DNA of 64,000 nucleotides from Lytechinus pictus (Eukaryota; Echinodermata; Echinoidea; Temnopleuroida; Toxopneustidae), in contig NC_087252.1 in NCBI RefSeq assembly GCF_037042905.1, forward strand, positions 18,617,701 to 18,681,700, given 5' to 3'. This document shows positions 44,461 through 56,645 of the stretch, in pieces; positions within the stretch are counted from its first letter, which is position 1; each line of letters begins with the position of its first letter. A program made the translations under genes and the position numbers. The notes beneath the pieces are model-generated. The model saw only the letters and a list, made by a program, of their open reading frames with translations. It did not search any database and was not told the DNA's origin.

Positions 44461-45956
44461 ATAGTCTGGCTACAAGCGCTTGACTAAACAATATCTTATC
44501 TGGCCATATCTGGGTCAGGACTGGATCCCAGGACTTGTAGATCAGCGTCACCATCATCATGATCAGTGGTGAATACTAAGACTAAAAATCTTTGCCTTCC
44601 TTTAATAATGATATTGCAATGTAGTCATAGCTATTGATATTAAGGGCTCCCAACATGCTAATTGTTACAGCCTGGATCATTGTCAATCCGATCAACAAAT
44701 TATGTATAATAGGCTTGTCTACAAACCCTCTTATGGTCCTCTTTAATGCATTGTAGCAATTCTGAGCTTTACCTTACTGATGCATTTGGAGCTCTAATAT
44801 GCGCAAGCCTTCCTAGCCTTTCTCTAAAACTCTTGACATCTTCCGACACAACTTATGTCCATCGTCTCATTGAGGCAACTTGTGTCGGAAGAAGACATGG
44901 GTAACGGTGTGTTCTTGTTAAAGTCCTCTTGATTGGCATTCAGTCTCCTATGCTCGACTTGTCGGATTTAAGTACAGATAGTTGTACGATTGTCCAAAGT
45001 ACATCTGCATGACACTATTAACGTCAGCATTCCTCCAGAAGAACATCATTAGGCGTACCATAATTACTAAAAGGTTTATTCCTCTGTATACCCTCACAGT
45101 ATACCCATGGGTAACAAATTGTGGGAAATAAATCATGGAAGTGGTACACACTGTCTAATCAATGTTGGATGGTATTTGATGGTGATGTTAAGGGTGTTCC
45201 ATTATGTTGTGTCCTCTTGTTGGAAAGGCAATTATCTGGCTTAGTCCTTCATCTGGTTTGTTCATTGTCTCACTGAGGAATTTATGTTTACCATGAATAT
45301 CAGGAAATTAATATCATTATTTGCATACGATTTACTTAGAAACTATAGCTATAATATTTGGAGATGTTGCCATAGGAGATTTATCAAAGAGGAAAGAACA
45401 GAAAATTGATGCTTCATCATGAAGCAGCAACTGGATTCAGCAAGAACATTTAACATGTCTAATCACGATTCTTGTATCTGAGATAGATGTCTATAAATAA
45501 TGCACTTTAAGCCTTCATCATGAATTTATGAGTGGCTTTCATGTCGGTCGTATAGGCAAATTCCCATTGTTACTCTTATTAACCATGCCCAGAGATCTTG
45601 TGATCCAAGCAAGTACTCATATTAACCACCAAGACAAGTGGTGTTTCTACAAGGACCAAATATTCGAAGCTAATGGGCTTTTTTTGTACTGGGTGTGACA
45701 TCTTGTGCTGATCACTTGGCAATCCAGGAGCTTGCTAGCGTGGACTATACTCGCAAGAAACGCAGTCTCTACATAGTCAAGAAGAGAGCAAGACTTGGTT
45801 GGAAATAATGAAGCATTCAAGCAGTGGGATCCATGTAGAATGGATTCATCATTTTACAATATGAGTGGGGTAACTGCTCATGAAAAAAGTCAATATCAAC
45901 CAAGCAATAAGTGTAGGGAAGGTCATCATGGTTAATACACATAATCTACATGGGAT

Positions 45957-46910
45957 TTTAGAGGAAAGTATCACCTGTGTTTCCTTGAATATTTATAACA
46001 TGTCGGATGCTTATTTGCATAATATGTAAATTACACTTCAGATATTAAGCTTATTATTAATGTATTGGCCATTCTTAGTGATCACATCATATTGATCTAG
46101 ACTGAAATATTTTCATTACTGTTTTTGTGAGAAAAATCAAAATTTCTGGATATGGAAATGAGGTAGATTTATTTACGATATTTCATTTAAAAAATAGATA
46201 AATTTGTAAAACTTATCGTTTGTTTCAGTTCAATTCATATTGTTTTCTGCACTTGATTTCCAATATTTGGATTATTTTACTTAATTGTAATTCATTATGG
46301 CTAATTTGAATAAAATGCAAATTCTGTGATTTTCCTATATGCTTGTATATTTATGGACTTTGATATGGTGTTTAGGAAACCTTCCTGCAAGGTATTACCA
46401 TATTCCAATTTCAATAGATAATCTACTTGTAATTTTTCAGGGATGTATCACCAGTGTTTTTTCTTGAATATTTATGATATGTTAGATACTTTTATTTGCT
46501 TAATATGCAAATACACTACAGACACTAAGCTGAATACAAATGTATTCAACGTCCTTAGTAATAGCAGCATGTAAATTTCAACATTAATGAAATTTTCAAG
46601 CAGTTAATGAGAGAAAATCACAAAACCTTGACCTTTTTTCCATATAAGGATGCGTATTTGCATATTATGCAAATGAGGTAGATTTGTTTGCACTTTTGAC
46701 AAAAAACATTGAGTACAGTTATTTATCGTAAATTTTCGTTCAAATTAAATTGTTTTGGACACTCAATTTGTAATCTTTGGGCTATTTTTCTAATCTTTTA
46801 TGGCTAATTTGCATAATTAAATTTCAACTGCTTGGATTTCTTGGGACTTTTAGTATGTTGTTTAGGGGACCTTCCTGGAAAGCATTGCAGTGGAATATCT
46901 CGTGTTGCAA
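45957..46910 (+). repeat. Tandem duplication, unit about 480 bp
   Basis: 45957-46437 and 46438-46910 align in order. Each has GTATCACC(T/A)GTGTTT, CTTGAATATTTAT, TTATTTGC(A/T)TAATATG, TGAGGTAGATTT, then TTTATGGCTAATTTG and finally GTTTAGGAAACCTTCCTGCAAGG or its equivalent. Divergence is substantial, so the duplication is old. Confidence 0.65.
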
Positions 46911-46924
46911 TTAGTGGTGGGTCA

Positions 46925-47445
46925 AGCCCTATATTGACTGGACTAATTAGTCTATTTGAATAGCAGCTGGGAGGGGAAGCTAATAGATCACAATTTAAGT
47001 CTCCTATTAGGATAATATTCTTAGATTCATCATCCAACTTGGATAACACGTTTTTAATAACATCAAACAAATACATGCTAGAGCCAGGTGGGTGATACCA
47101 GGCTAGTATAATCATCGCAGCAGACTTTGGTTGTCTCACTTCAACAGCAATCATTTCAAGGTCTTCTGACATTAAATCAGATCTTAATGTATGTTCGAGG
47201 CGTTTTTCATTTATATATACAAGTATGCCTCCACCCTGCCTATTTATGTCTTTTCTATATACCATGTAACCATTAATATGTATTTGTTTGTTATCAATCG
47301 TGTCACACAAACGGGTCTCATTCAGTCCCAAGACATCAAAATTATGTTCATTTACAAAAAATTTCACTTGATCTAGGTTTGGATATAGAGTCCTGACATT
47401 AGGATGGGCAATGCTAATTCCAGGCTTTTTTTTTAAATTAAAGAC
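46925..47445 (-). pseudogene. LINE 2 endonuclease domain
   Basis: Apurinic-type endonuclease opening ISIAHPNVRTLYPNLDQV (upstream of the first ATG at 47367), with the catalytic-type residues in LNETRL and GDLNCD and the QGGGILVYI strand. The open frame runs on past about 46930 into inserted DNA and stops at 46804, so the second half of the domain, including the SDH box, is lost. Confidence 0.8.
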
Positions 47446-47754
47446 GATGCTTTGGGAAATTTAGTAGCAAATATATTATTAGAAATGTCAAACCTTGGGT
47501 CAGTAGCCGTTGTAACTTCTGACATCAAATCGTCTTGTGTAGATGAGCGTAAAGAAGATAAATTGGGACTGATAGAGCAATGTTCCATTTCATTATGTTC
47601 AGTTACAATAGCAGTTTGTTGAATATTTGATTTAGTTATTTTGTTGTTTGAAATAACATGAACAGGACAGTCAGAATCATAAATGTGATTTTTTTAACCA
47701 CGGGAAACACAGTCAGGGGCCGAGAGATCGGCACTCTCTTTTTGGCCACGCCAT

Positions 47755-47860
47755 TAATACATGTAGTTGTTTAAGAAGTCACAGTATTTTGCTTTGTGGC
47801 CCAATCTTTTACAGTTATGACATTTTATGGCATCGTCGTAGCGGCATTTTTGCTGTGTGT
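47755..47860 (-). pseudogene. LINE 2 ORF1 C-terminal zinc knuckle
   Basis: The minus strand encodes one CCHC knuckle, CHNCKRLGHKAKYC (C-X2-C-X4-H-X4-C), followed after about 10 codons by a stop. The same arrangement ends ORF1 of LINE 1. Upstream sequence is frame-broken. Confidence 0.65.
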
Positions 47861-47951
47861 GGTTCATCTCTCTTCAGTTATAACAGCCTCTTAACCTTCA
47901 GCAATCAGCACGTTAGATAACTGATGACAGACTTGCTAACGAAATAGTATT

Positions 47952-48131
47952 ATGGGGCATTGCAAGAAACTTATGTTCAATTGCAAATCAAGCGCGAGTC
48001 TCAAATTCGTATTCAAGCGTAATGAGGTCGAGTTGGAATTGTAATCCAACTATATGTTTGCGTTTTATCAAAGGACTTACCCTTGATTTGGGACGTGTGA
48101 TTGAGAAGAAAATTTCTCGCAATGCCCTATA
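47952..48131. mobile_element. Palindromic MITE, 180 bp
   Basis: TATGGGGCATTGCAAGAAAC at the left pairs with GAAAATTTCTCGCAATGCCC at the right. The arms extend about 50 bases with mismatches. It lies upstream of the LINE 2 zinc knuckle and may interrupt LINE 2 ORF1. Confidence 0.65.
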
Positions 48132-50894
48132 GTAAAATGAAAGTTGTTCTTACGTAAATTGGTTATTAGTGTACACAATGTCGATTTACTACAGAGTCAT
48201 GTAAGATGTCGATGAAAATCACTTTGATATATATACTATAATGGTAATAGTTTTCAGGCAAAGTAAATCTAAATTTGATAACTGAAACATAAATATTATT
48301 TCGCTTTAAATTGTGTGTTCTTATTTTCCACAAGCTGTATTCCTGTCAAAGTCAGTGTTCTTATTCCTCTCCAAAACTGTGCTCTAAATTGTTGTTTCCA
48401 AGATCGATAAAGATAAATTTTCTGTTGTATCATTATCAGTCCAAAATATGCAACAGTAGCTCCAGGAATGCAGAGTGAAGAAACAAATGGCTATATCCAA
48501 GTCACAGTTATGGTACATGATATAATCTCCCGGTTGAAGTAGCGAGCAGAGACCAGTCAGCAAGTGTGCAGATCTGTGTGTAGAAGAGAAAAAAGAGAGA
48601 AATAGTCTAAATAATCAAATCAACGTAGGAATTTTCTTATGTTGATGATTATGAGGGACACTAATAAATACTGTCTGCGACCGCCACAATATTTTTGAAC
48701 AAATTAGTTAATAAATACTATAGGCGACGGTAGGAAGCCTACCAGACATTTAAGTTTGACTTTAATCGGTTTATAGTCTACATGGTCTAGTTTTGGTGCG
48801 CAGATTATCATCATCATCATTTGATGCAGGAACAAGTCGGTGCGGGGGCAAGTAATTCCCGGTCGACGACGAATATGAACTAGTACATGTAGTAGGTTTA
48901 GTATATGAAAAGTTCCACTTAGCGCACCGGTGCTATTCGGACCGGGTTACAAAGAGTGCATTTATCTTCATTGTTGAAGGCAGCATGCAGCAGCACTCTA
49001 ATCATGAAGAAACATTAGACTCAACTCCAATTTCGGTCAAGAATTATGGTAACCACCGCTGAAATTTTGTCTGCCTTCATGGTATCCTTCCCGAATATAA
49101 TAATTTTTTTTTTGAAAACTCCTCTGAAACAGCAGATTTTTCAGTCTAACCAAGCCAAGTCAGGCATGGTCCAAGCTAGCGCAGCGCTCATTGTCTGGCC
49201 TGCTTGGCCAGTTTATTTAGAAATCTGAAAAAAAAAATATGCTGCTAAAACATTAAAATAAAGACTTTACTAGCATGAAATAATGCATGATTCTAAAATT
49301 ATATTAGATCTGTATCTGTCACCTGACCTGAATGCATCGTCAGACGTGAGAACAAGCTTTTCTTAACTATGACGGCTTTTTGTAAAAGGATCAAACAGCG
49401 TAACGTGCAGCATCGGCTCCCTGCAGTGCACCGGCAGCCAGCAGCGAATCGCTACAGCTTGGAGTTTTTCAATAAACACTGACTGGAGTGGAGCAACACA
49501 ACGAAGACTGTCGAGTGGACAAAATCGGTCTTTACAGTTCACATTTCAATAAAAACGGGCAAAGTAACACAGTTATGGTTCAGTATACTGTTTTGATTTG
49601 TCGAAGACAGAAATCGGATATTACATTACATGAAGAAACCGGTAAATTCGGAAGAAAAATACAGATCAGCAAGGCGAATCAGTGCATTATGCACAGAGAG
49701 ATGTAGAGAGCCAGAGAGTTGATCAATGTGTAACGTCATCATTCTCCTGTTTTCGACTGCGTTATTGTCCGTCTGGGGGACTGAGAAGGGTCTCTAATAA
49801 TTTCATTCTTGCATTTCCACGACATCTATAAGACTTGTTATTGCCATATTTATGTATAAAAAGACAAGACCTTACCATCCATATATAATTTGTCTATAAT
49901 CATCACTTTTGTGAATTTTCTTTGTGTGTGTGCTTTGACTAAAAGATGGTAGTATCATGTACACATTAAACGCTATATACGTACGTATACATTGTCGGTG
50001 ATGTGATAATAACACATCACTTGAAAGAGGTTATTGGACATCATTTTGTCTTTCAACTTCTAAATATTTGCTCTCTCGCTTCATTTCTTTATAGCAAAAC
50101 AAATCCATTACAATATAGAAATCGAAAACACCTTTACAGTCGTTTTGTGATATAAATGAGTTCCAGCTTATTTCGACATGCAAACGAGCGAACTGAAAGA
50201 TGGTAATATCATGTTCACGGTTATATACTATACCCCAGTATACAAAGCCCTTTGTGTGTGGGTGTCCCCAAAATTTTGCATTTTCAGGCCAATATATTGC
50301 TACCCCCGCTAATCGGACCGGATGAACGCCACTGATCTGTAATAGTTCAAAATGTACAATGAAATCGAATTGTATAAACCTTCCTTTGAATACTCTAAGT
50401 ATAAATAATTCTCTCATATTTTTTTCCATATTGATTACAGATTCGTCCATCCAAATGCCAATCGTACATGAAAAGCGTAAGGCAGTGTTAACTTTCGGTA
50501 AGAATACATTTGTTTATCAATATAAAAAAATGCAACATCATTCAATATACACAGACAACTTAACGCACTCCCATAAACACGCGCCTCACACACACACACG
50601 TATGTATATATTTATTTGTTTTCAAGAAAACACATAGTACATAACATAAATTTGACAATAAGTTTGACATAAATTTGACAATAATATGAACAAGGTTGTA
50701 TTTTCTATAACATTATGATTACACGGTTGCCACATTAATCTTAGTTTGACTGTGTGGCAACCCCGGAAAAAATACAAATTATGCTTAACAATATCAATTA
50801 AATGTGAGGTGCAGGTGCAGAATGGAGGGGGGGGGGGGGGTCTGAGGAAAGAGGAAAGCGCTTGGTCCTTACAAGATTATATATATATATATAT
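48132..50894. other. No recognised gene; G run and (CA)n patch
   Basis: ORFs up to 139 codons (50031-50450, minus) show no motif I recognise. There is a G run at 50825-50841, a CA-rich stretch at 50580-50605, and (AT)n at 50878-50894, into which the Gypsy element is inserted. Confidence 0.4.
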
Positions 50895-52797
50895 TGTAAC
50901 GAAATGAAAGGTTTATTTGATGTCCAGCATGGTTTCGTAACAGTGAAGAGCGTAGAATATAAAGTTTTTTTTATTCATGTATATACAGTGCGTATAAAAA
51001 GGTTTACACTTTGGAATAGCCCTGGGAATTTAAAAATATTCATCATGTGGGTTTCTTTTCACATATAATATTGAGTTTGGGTCTCATCTATCCAATGAAA
51101 GTAAAAGTTTTGACAGAATGTTACACTTGAGTGAGCACTGTCCATTTTTTTAAAGCTCGCAGAAATCTGTTTGCGCAGAAATGCTCGTTTTCACGCTGTG
51201 TCAAGGGGAAAGGGCGAAATCAAACTTAACCAGCGAAACATTTCTCATACATTTCCCTTGCACTTTTGAAAGAAAACTGATACATTCAAGGATTTTCTAA
51301 CAATTTTGCCACACAAATTGAAATTTCAACACTTAGTAAGCACAACCTTTACCCTTTTTGTGCCAGCTGGATCTGAGGACATAACTGAATATGAAAAAAA
51401 GGTTTATATCAGACATCTCCAGCATTTTTTCACCAAGTTTTTCATCACTTAAAGTGGGTTTACATTTTATTTTTAGTTTAAAACAATTTTCCCAAGTTTG
51501 ACAATGATTAACAAAATGAAAATCAAGCCTAATTCATTTCATGTAAATCACAGCTCAGTGTAAAGCAAATATTGTCACGATGGCCTCGGTGTATGGGGGG
51601 GGGGGGGGTGGAGTGGGGCGCAATGCAATGTTCGAAGTGTTTTGGGCAAGGAAACAAGTTTGAAAATGTAAAAGATATCATCAAATTAACTTTATTAGCT
51701 AAATTTTACGTGTTCTTCATGATTAAGGTGTACTCTTATTCACATAACTATTTCAAAGTTCTGCGCAAATCATTTTTCACTAACATTTCAAAAGTAAGTG
51801 GTGCTCACTCAAGCGGAATTATTTTTCGACAGTTATACCGTCATTTGCTGAAATGGATCTGTATCAATATTAAAATGTGGAAAAATCTGCAGGATATTAA
51901 ATATGTATAATTTTCCTTTTTTTTTCTAAATGTAAACTTTTTTTGATACGCTCTGTAGTTGCATAGGGAAATTCAGTAATCGTTTGTAATCGATTACGAG
52001 GGTATTAAAAAAAAAGTATTTAAACACTATTTGTTGAGAAATAACGATGTTTACAACCGTATGATATTAGAAACTCATCTTAATTTGTTCTTCACTGTTC
52101 GGGTATAAATAGTAGTGACAATTACCATTACTGATGTTGAAAAGATTTAATTCATGAACCTAACTGCTTTTAATATAATATATCATTTTACCGCATGACA
52201 ATCTCCCTCCTAAATTTTTAAGCATAATCGGGCTCCATGCTCAATTATGAGCCATGCAATGTGCATGGCAGTAAGTTTTTTTGAGCGAAACTCTGTTCAA
52301 TTTGTATTGGAACCTGCTGCGAAAGGATGAGCATGATTTCTTCAGTAAAGTTATAAGAACTGAGTGGTCTGCTTCCCTCTTGCTCTTGCCGTTATTTTGT
52401 TGTCGGGAGCTACAAGTATACATGGTCGGAAGAGCAGAAGTACTGATTAGAGAAGGCCGGAGAGAGAATACTGACTTTACTGAGATACGGAAATACAGAA
52501 TTTACCGAGATACTGAAAATACTGAGAATACTGAAAATAGTAAGATGAGTGAGGATACTGAAAATACTGAAATGACTGAGATACCGAAATACTGACATTA
52601 CGGAGATACTGAATACTGGAATGACTGAGATAATGGAGATGCGGAATGACGGAGATGTTGAAATTCATGAGAGATAATCCAAGTTAATGAGAAGGAGCAA
52701 AGAGTCAAAAGTGCAAAGACGGACTTTTCACCAACTGGTTGTATATTGCAGCCGAAACTAACCAGCTCGTCAGGGTAGAAAGTCGGTTCGGCTTACA
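50895..52797 (+). repeat. Left LTR of Gypsy 1
   Basis: Starts TGTAACG at 50895 and ends GCTTACA at 52797; about 930 bp once the inserted DNA transposon is removed. It contains a TATA box (TATAAAT, 52104-52110) preceded by CTTCACTGTTCGGG, and near its 3' end an ACTGA-type short tandem array (about 52450-52660). Confidence 0.85.
50986..51955. mobile_element. Non-autonomous Tc1/mariner-like element, 970 bp
   Basis: Ends CAGTGCGTATAAAAAGGTTT and, in reverse complement on the right, CAGAGCGTATCAAAAAAAGT, both followed by TTACA. TA is duplicated at 50984-50985 and 51956-51957. The other LTR shows the empty site at TTTATAGTTGCATAGG. Transposase is absent. The motif GAGTGAGCAC (about 51131) and its inverse GTGCTCACTC (about 51812) sit symmetrically and match the motif of the element at 1050-2936. 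Confidence 0.9.
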
Positions 52798-52799
52798 CG

Positions 52800-52818
52800 T
52801 GGTGTCAGAAGGGGGATT
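52800..52818 (+). promoter_or_regulatory. Primer binding site, tRNA-Leu type
   Basis: TGGTGTCAGAAGGGGGATT lies 2 bases after the left LTR. It is complementary to the 3' end of eukaryotic tRNA-Leu (ATCCCACTTCTGACACCA) with one mismatch. Minus-strand DNA synthesis would start here. Confidence 0.8.
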
Positions 52819-52841
52819 GTTGGTGTAGAAGCTCAGCAGAA

Positions 52842-53187
52842 ATGGATGTTCGAGGACAAGGAGGGTGTGCGGTATCGCCGGCTGAGGTGATGGAGAAGTT
52901 GGAGAGCAGTATGGCGGAGATTGATCAAATGATTGCGGAGGTAAGGACCAGGATGGGGTTGACGCCATCATGGGGGACTGATGAGGCGTGCGGTAGGCAT
53001 GGGCCGAGAATTCAGTTCCAATCTTCACCAATTGACCACTTCAGAGCAGCACGGATACCGTAACTTGGAGAGCAGTATGGCGGCGATTGATCAAAATGAT
53101 GGCGGAGGTACGGACCAGGATGGGCTTGATGCCATCATGGGAGACTGATGAGGCGTGCGGTAGGCATGGGCCGAGAATTCAGTTCCG
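52842..53187 (+). repeat. 166 bp duplication in the gag leader
   Basis: The segment beginning GGAGAGCAGTATGGCGG at 52901 recurs at 53067 and stays similar through CGGTAGGCATGGGCCGAGAA. The two copies encode related peptides (AEVRTRMGLTPSW and AEVRTRMGLMPSW), but small indels put them in different frames. The ATG at 52843 is the likely original gag start. Confidence 0.75.
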
Positions 53188-53244
53188 CAACCTACCGGAC
53201 AGAAACAGGAATTACAGACTTTACTACAAGGTACCCATCATAGA

Positions 53245-53901
53245 CGAGCACTCAAGAGGAGAACCGAATCGGGAAATATACTGCTAAATCATAACGAAGT
53301 TATATCAAAGAAACCAAATATTGTACCAGACCAGTTTGACGGCCGCACTCCGGTTGAAGACTATCTAAACCATTTTCAAGCGTGCATTGTGGTAAATCGC
53401 TGGGAAGAATCTGAGGCATTGGAATATCTGGCAGCCTGCCTGAGAGGTTCTGCGGGTACACTGCCAACGCAGAAAACAGGAAGGAGATTTAGTTACTATG
53501 AACTAGTAGACAGAATGAGGAAACGATATGGTCCAGGTGGTAAGACAGAGGTCTACCTTGCCGAGTTGCGACAGCGACGGAGAGGACCAGGAGAGACACT
53601 TCAGGAATTAGGACAGAGCATAAGAGATCTGACGGCTCTCGCCTATCCTGAATTTGATGAAGACGGACAAGACCGGTTGGCATGGGGGCACTTTCTAGAT
53701 GCGATTGTAGATTGCAAAATCCGATAAGGGGTTTTCCGCTAGGAACCAAGATCACTAGACGAGGCAATAGAAGCTGCTCTGAATGCGGAGGCTTTCTCAA
53801 GGATGGAGGATGAAAGGTGGGAATACCAGCAAGTCAGGTACAGCCGTGCTGTAACCCGAGATGACGACAGAATTCATGTCCGTTCTGGAAAACCCTTCTG
53901 A
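53245..53901 (+). pseudogene. Gypsy 1 gag (capsid) remnant
   Basis: One frame encodes a retrotransposon gag domain: VPDQFDGRTPVEDYLNHF, then ALEYLAACLRGSAGTL, YYELVDRMRKRYGP and ETLQELGQSIRDLTALAYPE. It passes two in-frame stops (53725-53727 and 53740-53742), resumes with EPRSLDEAIEAALNAEAFSR and ends at 53901. No zinc knuckle was seen. Gag would package element RNA in cytoplasmic particles. The frame is broken and its original start, probably at 52843, is out of frame after the duplication. Confidence 0.8.
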
Positions 53902-53968
53902 AAAGTGAGAATTAAAAAGCTCATTCCATACCTTCTTCTGGAAACGGAATCGGAAGAGCCAGAGTCAG

Positions 53969-54577
53969 ATGACGGAATATTCTGGAGAGTACTATCCTGA
54001 AGCTGGTCAGGCTAGTGTTGAAACATCAGAGGGGAACTCCTCCTTTTGCAAAATTGTTGGACAGCAGTTGGGTACTATCTCGGCTGACTGTGAGGAACAA
54101 GAGACAAGGAGAAGTGAACGCCTACGTGGTACATCAATCCCTGGAGGACAATTTGATAATGCTGGAATATCGGTCACAGGCCTGATGGACGAGGGAGTCA
54201 CAGGTGTGGAGCCATTTGATGGGTGCACTTTGGCGGGCGTGCCGAAGCGGTCGCAGAACCAGTTGGCTGAGACTGAGCAGGATGTTCCAGTTGAATGTCG
54301 GGAATCGGTGCCAAGATCGTTTGAGGACTTCGGTAATGTCTCACCTGAGAACCGGTTGCTTGACCGTGAAAAAGTCTGTCCTGTGCAGCTAAGCAGTGAA
54401 ACGGAAGAGGAACGACCATCCAAACAAGAAAGCAGGAGATATCTAGACCAGATGAACAGCGATGGAGGAAGGCGACAGAGATCACAGATGCTTTGCATCA
54501 ACAGGCGCCAGGGTGTTGAACTGAAAACCTGGCAATTCGCACAACCGTTGTCAAGTACCGCCACGCTGTTCGTGTGA
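53969..54577 (+). CDS. Gypsy 1 ORF, unrecognised with pol C-terminal end
   Basis: A 202-codon acidic, serine- and glutamate-rich frame. Its last 30 residues contain RQGVELKTWQF, matching YQGVELPVWQF at the very C-terminus of the Gypsy 2 pol frame. So the deletion that removed pol probably joined gag-proximal sequence to the extreme end of pol. The rest has no recognised domain. Whether it is translated is unknown. Confidence 0.45.
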   Translation: MTEYSGEYYPEAGQASVETSEGNSSFCKIVGQQLGTISADCEEQETRRSERLRGTSIPGGQFDNAGISVTGLMDEGVTGVEPFDGCTLAGVPKRSQNQLAETEQDVPVECRESVPRSFEDFGNVSPENRLLDREKVCPVQLSSETEEERPSKQESRRYLDQMNSDGGRRQRSQMLCINRRQGVELKTWQFAQPLSSTATLFV

Positions 54578-55065
54578 CCGAATAAGGGAAGACCTCCGGA
54601 AACCCATTCAGTATCCGTGATGATGTAAAGAAGGGCTGGACATAAAAGCCTTCCAGTCTATCCATCTATGTTTCCAAAGAACTGATAAATGACCAAGTTT
54701 GAAAGACATCGTTGCAATGGACTTTAACGCATAAAACTTTGGACTCTAATTAGTTGCCAAAATTATTATTACGTTCTTGTTGTTATTATGCGTACATGCT
54801 GTAGTTAAAGCAGTTTAATTTGTTGTGTTTTTTTATGTGAAAAGTGAGGTCTGTAACGCAACAGTTATGACTGCCAATAAACATTTTGTCAGAAATTAAT
54901 ATTTGTATGTAACAATCAGCATTACGTTGCTGAAATCAGGGAGAGGAAAATATTCCCATTCGTTTGCACAAGTATGGAAAGCAATGTTTAACGTATTGAA
55001 AATTGAAAGTAGACCATGTATCTCGATCTCGTGCAGTGTTGTTTTAATGACACTGTTTTGTTACT

Positions 55066-55109
55066 GAATTGGTCAGCTCGGGGACCGAGCTTTTCGAAGG
55101 AGGGAGTTG
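55066..55109 (+). promoter_or_regulatory. Polypurine tract with adjacent stem-loop
   Basis: GAAGGAGGGAG precedes the right LTR and is the likely plus-strand primer. Directly upstream, AGCTCGGGGACCGAGCT (55076-55092) forms a perfect 7-base-pair stem with a 3-base loop. Both pieces are preserved in Gypsy 2 at 58604-58640 (complement). Confidence 0.7.
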
Positions 55110-56645
55110 TGTAACGAAATAAAAGGTTTATTTAATTTTCAGCATGGTTTCGCATCAGTGAAGAGCGTATAATAATTTTAATCCATGTTTATAGTTGCAT
55201 AGGAAAATTCAGTAATCGTCTGTAATTTATTATGTAGGTATTTTCTTTAAAATTTATTCAAACACTATTTGCTGAGAAATAACGTTGTTTACAACTGTTT
55301 GTTTATGTTAGATATTTGTCTTTAATTGTTCTTCACTGTTCGAGTATAAATAGTAGTGACAATTATCATTGCTGTTGTTGAAAAGATTTATTTCATGACC
55401 CTAACTGTTTTTAGTAGAAGATTAAAGTTTACGGCCTGACAATCTCCCTCGGGATTGTTGAGCATATTCGAGCTCCATGCTCAATTATGAGCCATGCAAT
55501 ATGCTTGGCAGTAAGAGGTTTCTGAACGAAACACTGTTCAATTTTCATTGGAACCCGCTGTGACAGGATGAGCATGATTTCTCAGTAGAGAGTTTCAGGA
55601 GCAGTGAACAAGAACGATGTAGCAGTCGTTTGATCGTTCGAATCAACGTCGTCGTCTGCCCTTGTTCACTACAGATGCGAATACTTTAGATTTCACTCGA
55701 CTTGTACGTGTACGTACGTCCACGTGAACCAGCGCGATACCAGCCTGTCATGACACGCTACCCGACCCGGAAGATCTGGCGTACCATCGCCTGGCGACCC
55801 GGTCGGGTGATGCGAAGGTGCAACTTGTGCACACTTGCCCTTTCACTTGCTTTGATTCCTTTTTACGCGAGTTAGGATATATATAAAAGCAATGAAAACT
55901 GTGTTTTAAAAGGGAAAGGTTGATCTTCATGCTGAGCTTCAGCGGTTGAAATGACGTCACTCACGTGCACCTCTACTATGATTTAGGAGAACCGCAAAAT
56001 GGATGTGGCGAGGTTCTAGATTCTAATAGTGGACATGTGTGAGGACCTGAGGCATATGGAACGCCAGAAATGACGTCATCCCGTACCAGTTGACTATGTC
56101 GACGTGCGTTTCTAAAAGTGCTAATTATAAGAACTGAATGACTTGCTTCCTGCTCGTCGTTATTTTGTTGTATGGAGCTACAAGTATACTTGGTCGGAAA
56201 GCAGAAGTACGAAAGTGTTCGAAGTACTGACTAGAAGAAGTGAGAATACTGAAAATACTGACTTTACCGAAATACGGAAAATACTGACTTTACCGAGATA
56301 CGGAAAATACTGAGACGTGAGAAGACACGGAAAATACTGACTTTACCGAGATACTGAAAATACTGAATTTAACGAGATACTGAGAATACTGAAAACACTG
56401 AGATGAGTGAGGATACTGAAATTACTGAGATACCGAAATAGTGAAATTACGGAGATACTGAATACTGAAATGACTGAGATAATGGAGATACGGAATGACG
56501 GAGATGTTTGAAATCAATAAGATATAATCAAAGTTACTGAGAAGGAGCAAAGAGTCAGAAAGTGAAAAAGACGGACTTTACACCAACTGAATGTATATTG
56601 CAGCCGAAACGAACCAGCTGGTCAGGGAAGAAAGTCGGTTCGTTT

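Larger units (their letters stand above)
43845..46925. mobile_element. 3.1 kb composite insertion inside LINE 2
   Basis: It separates the LINE 2 endonuclease from the linker at about 43835. It is bordered by oppositely oriented AT-rich repeats with the palindrome ATTTGCATATTATGCAAAT: at about 43889 and 44005 on the left (as CTCATTTGCATATTATGCAA), and at about 46018, 46495 and 46655 on the right. The middle holds a fragment of a further LINE and unassigned DNA, including a 14-base stem hairpin around TTCCGACACAAC (44838-44895). Class unknown. Confidence 0.45.
40788..47860 (-). mobile_element. LINE 2: minus-strand CR1/L2-type element in pieces
   Basis: Pieces of one non-LTR element occur in the expected order on the minus strand: ORF1 zinc knuckle, endonuclease, linker, start of the RT domain, C-terminal region, then a 3' end with AATAAAATG and a (TATC)n tail (complement of 40788-40815). 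They are separated by insertions at about 43845-46925 and 42665-43670, and a MITE (41519-41667) sits in the C-terminal region. The RT catalytic motifs are missing between 42130 and 42119, a deletion. The 5' end, upstream of 47860, is uncertain. Confidence 0.75.

Noticed and set aside
45720..45830. Short plus-strand stretch reading ELASVDYTRKKRSLYIVKKR
   Set aside because: Looks coding-like but is too short and has no family match I can name.
50031..50450. 139-codon minus-strand ORF
   Set aside because: No recognisable domain, no repeats or neighbours that support it; likely a chance ORF.
54007..54564. 185-codon minus-strand ORF
   Set aside because: Antisense of the Gypsy 1 ORF; no recognised domain and no promoter or splice signal.
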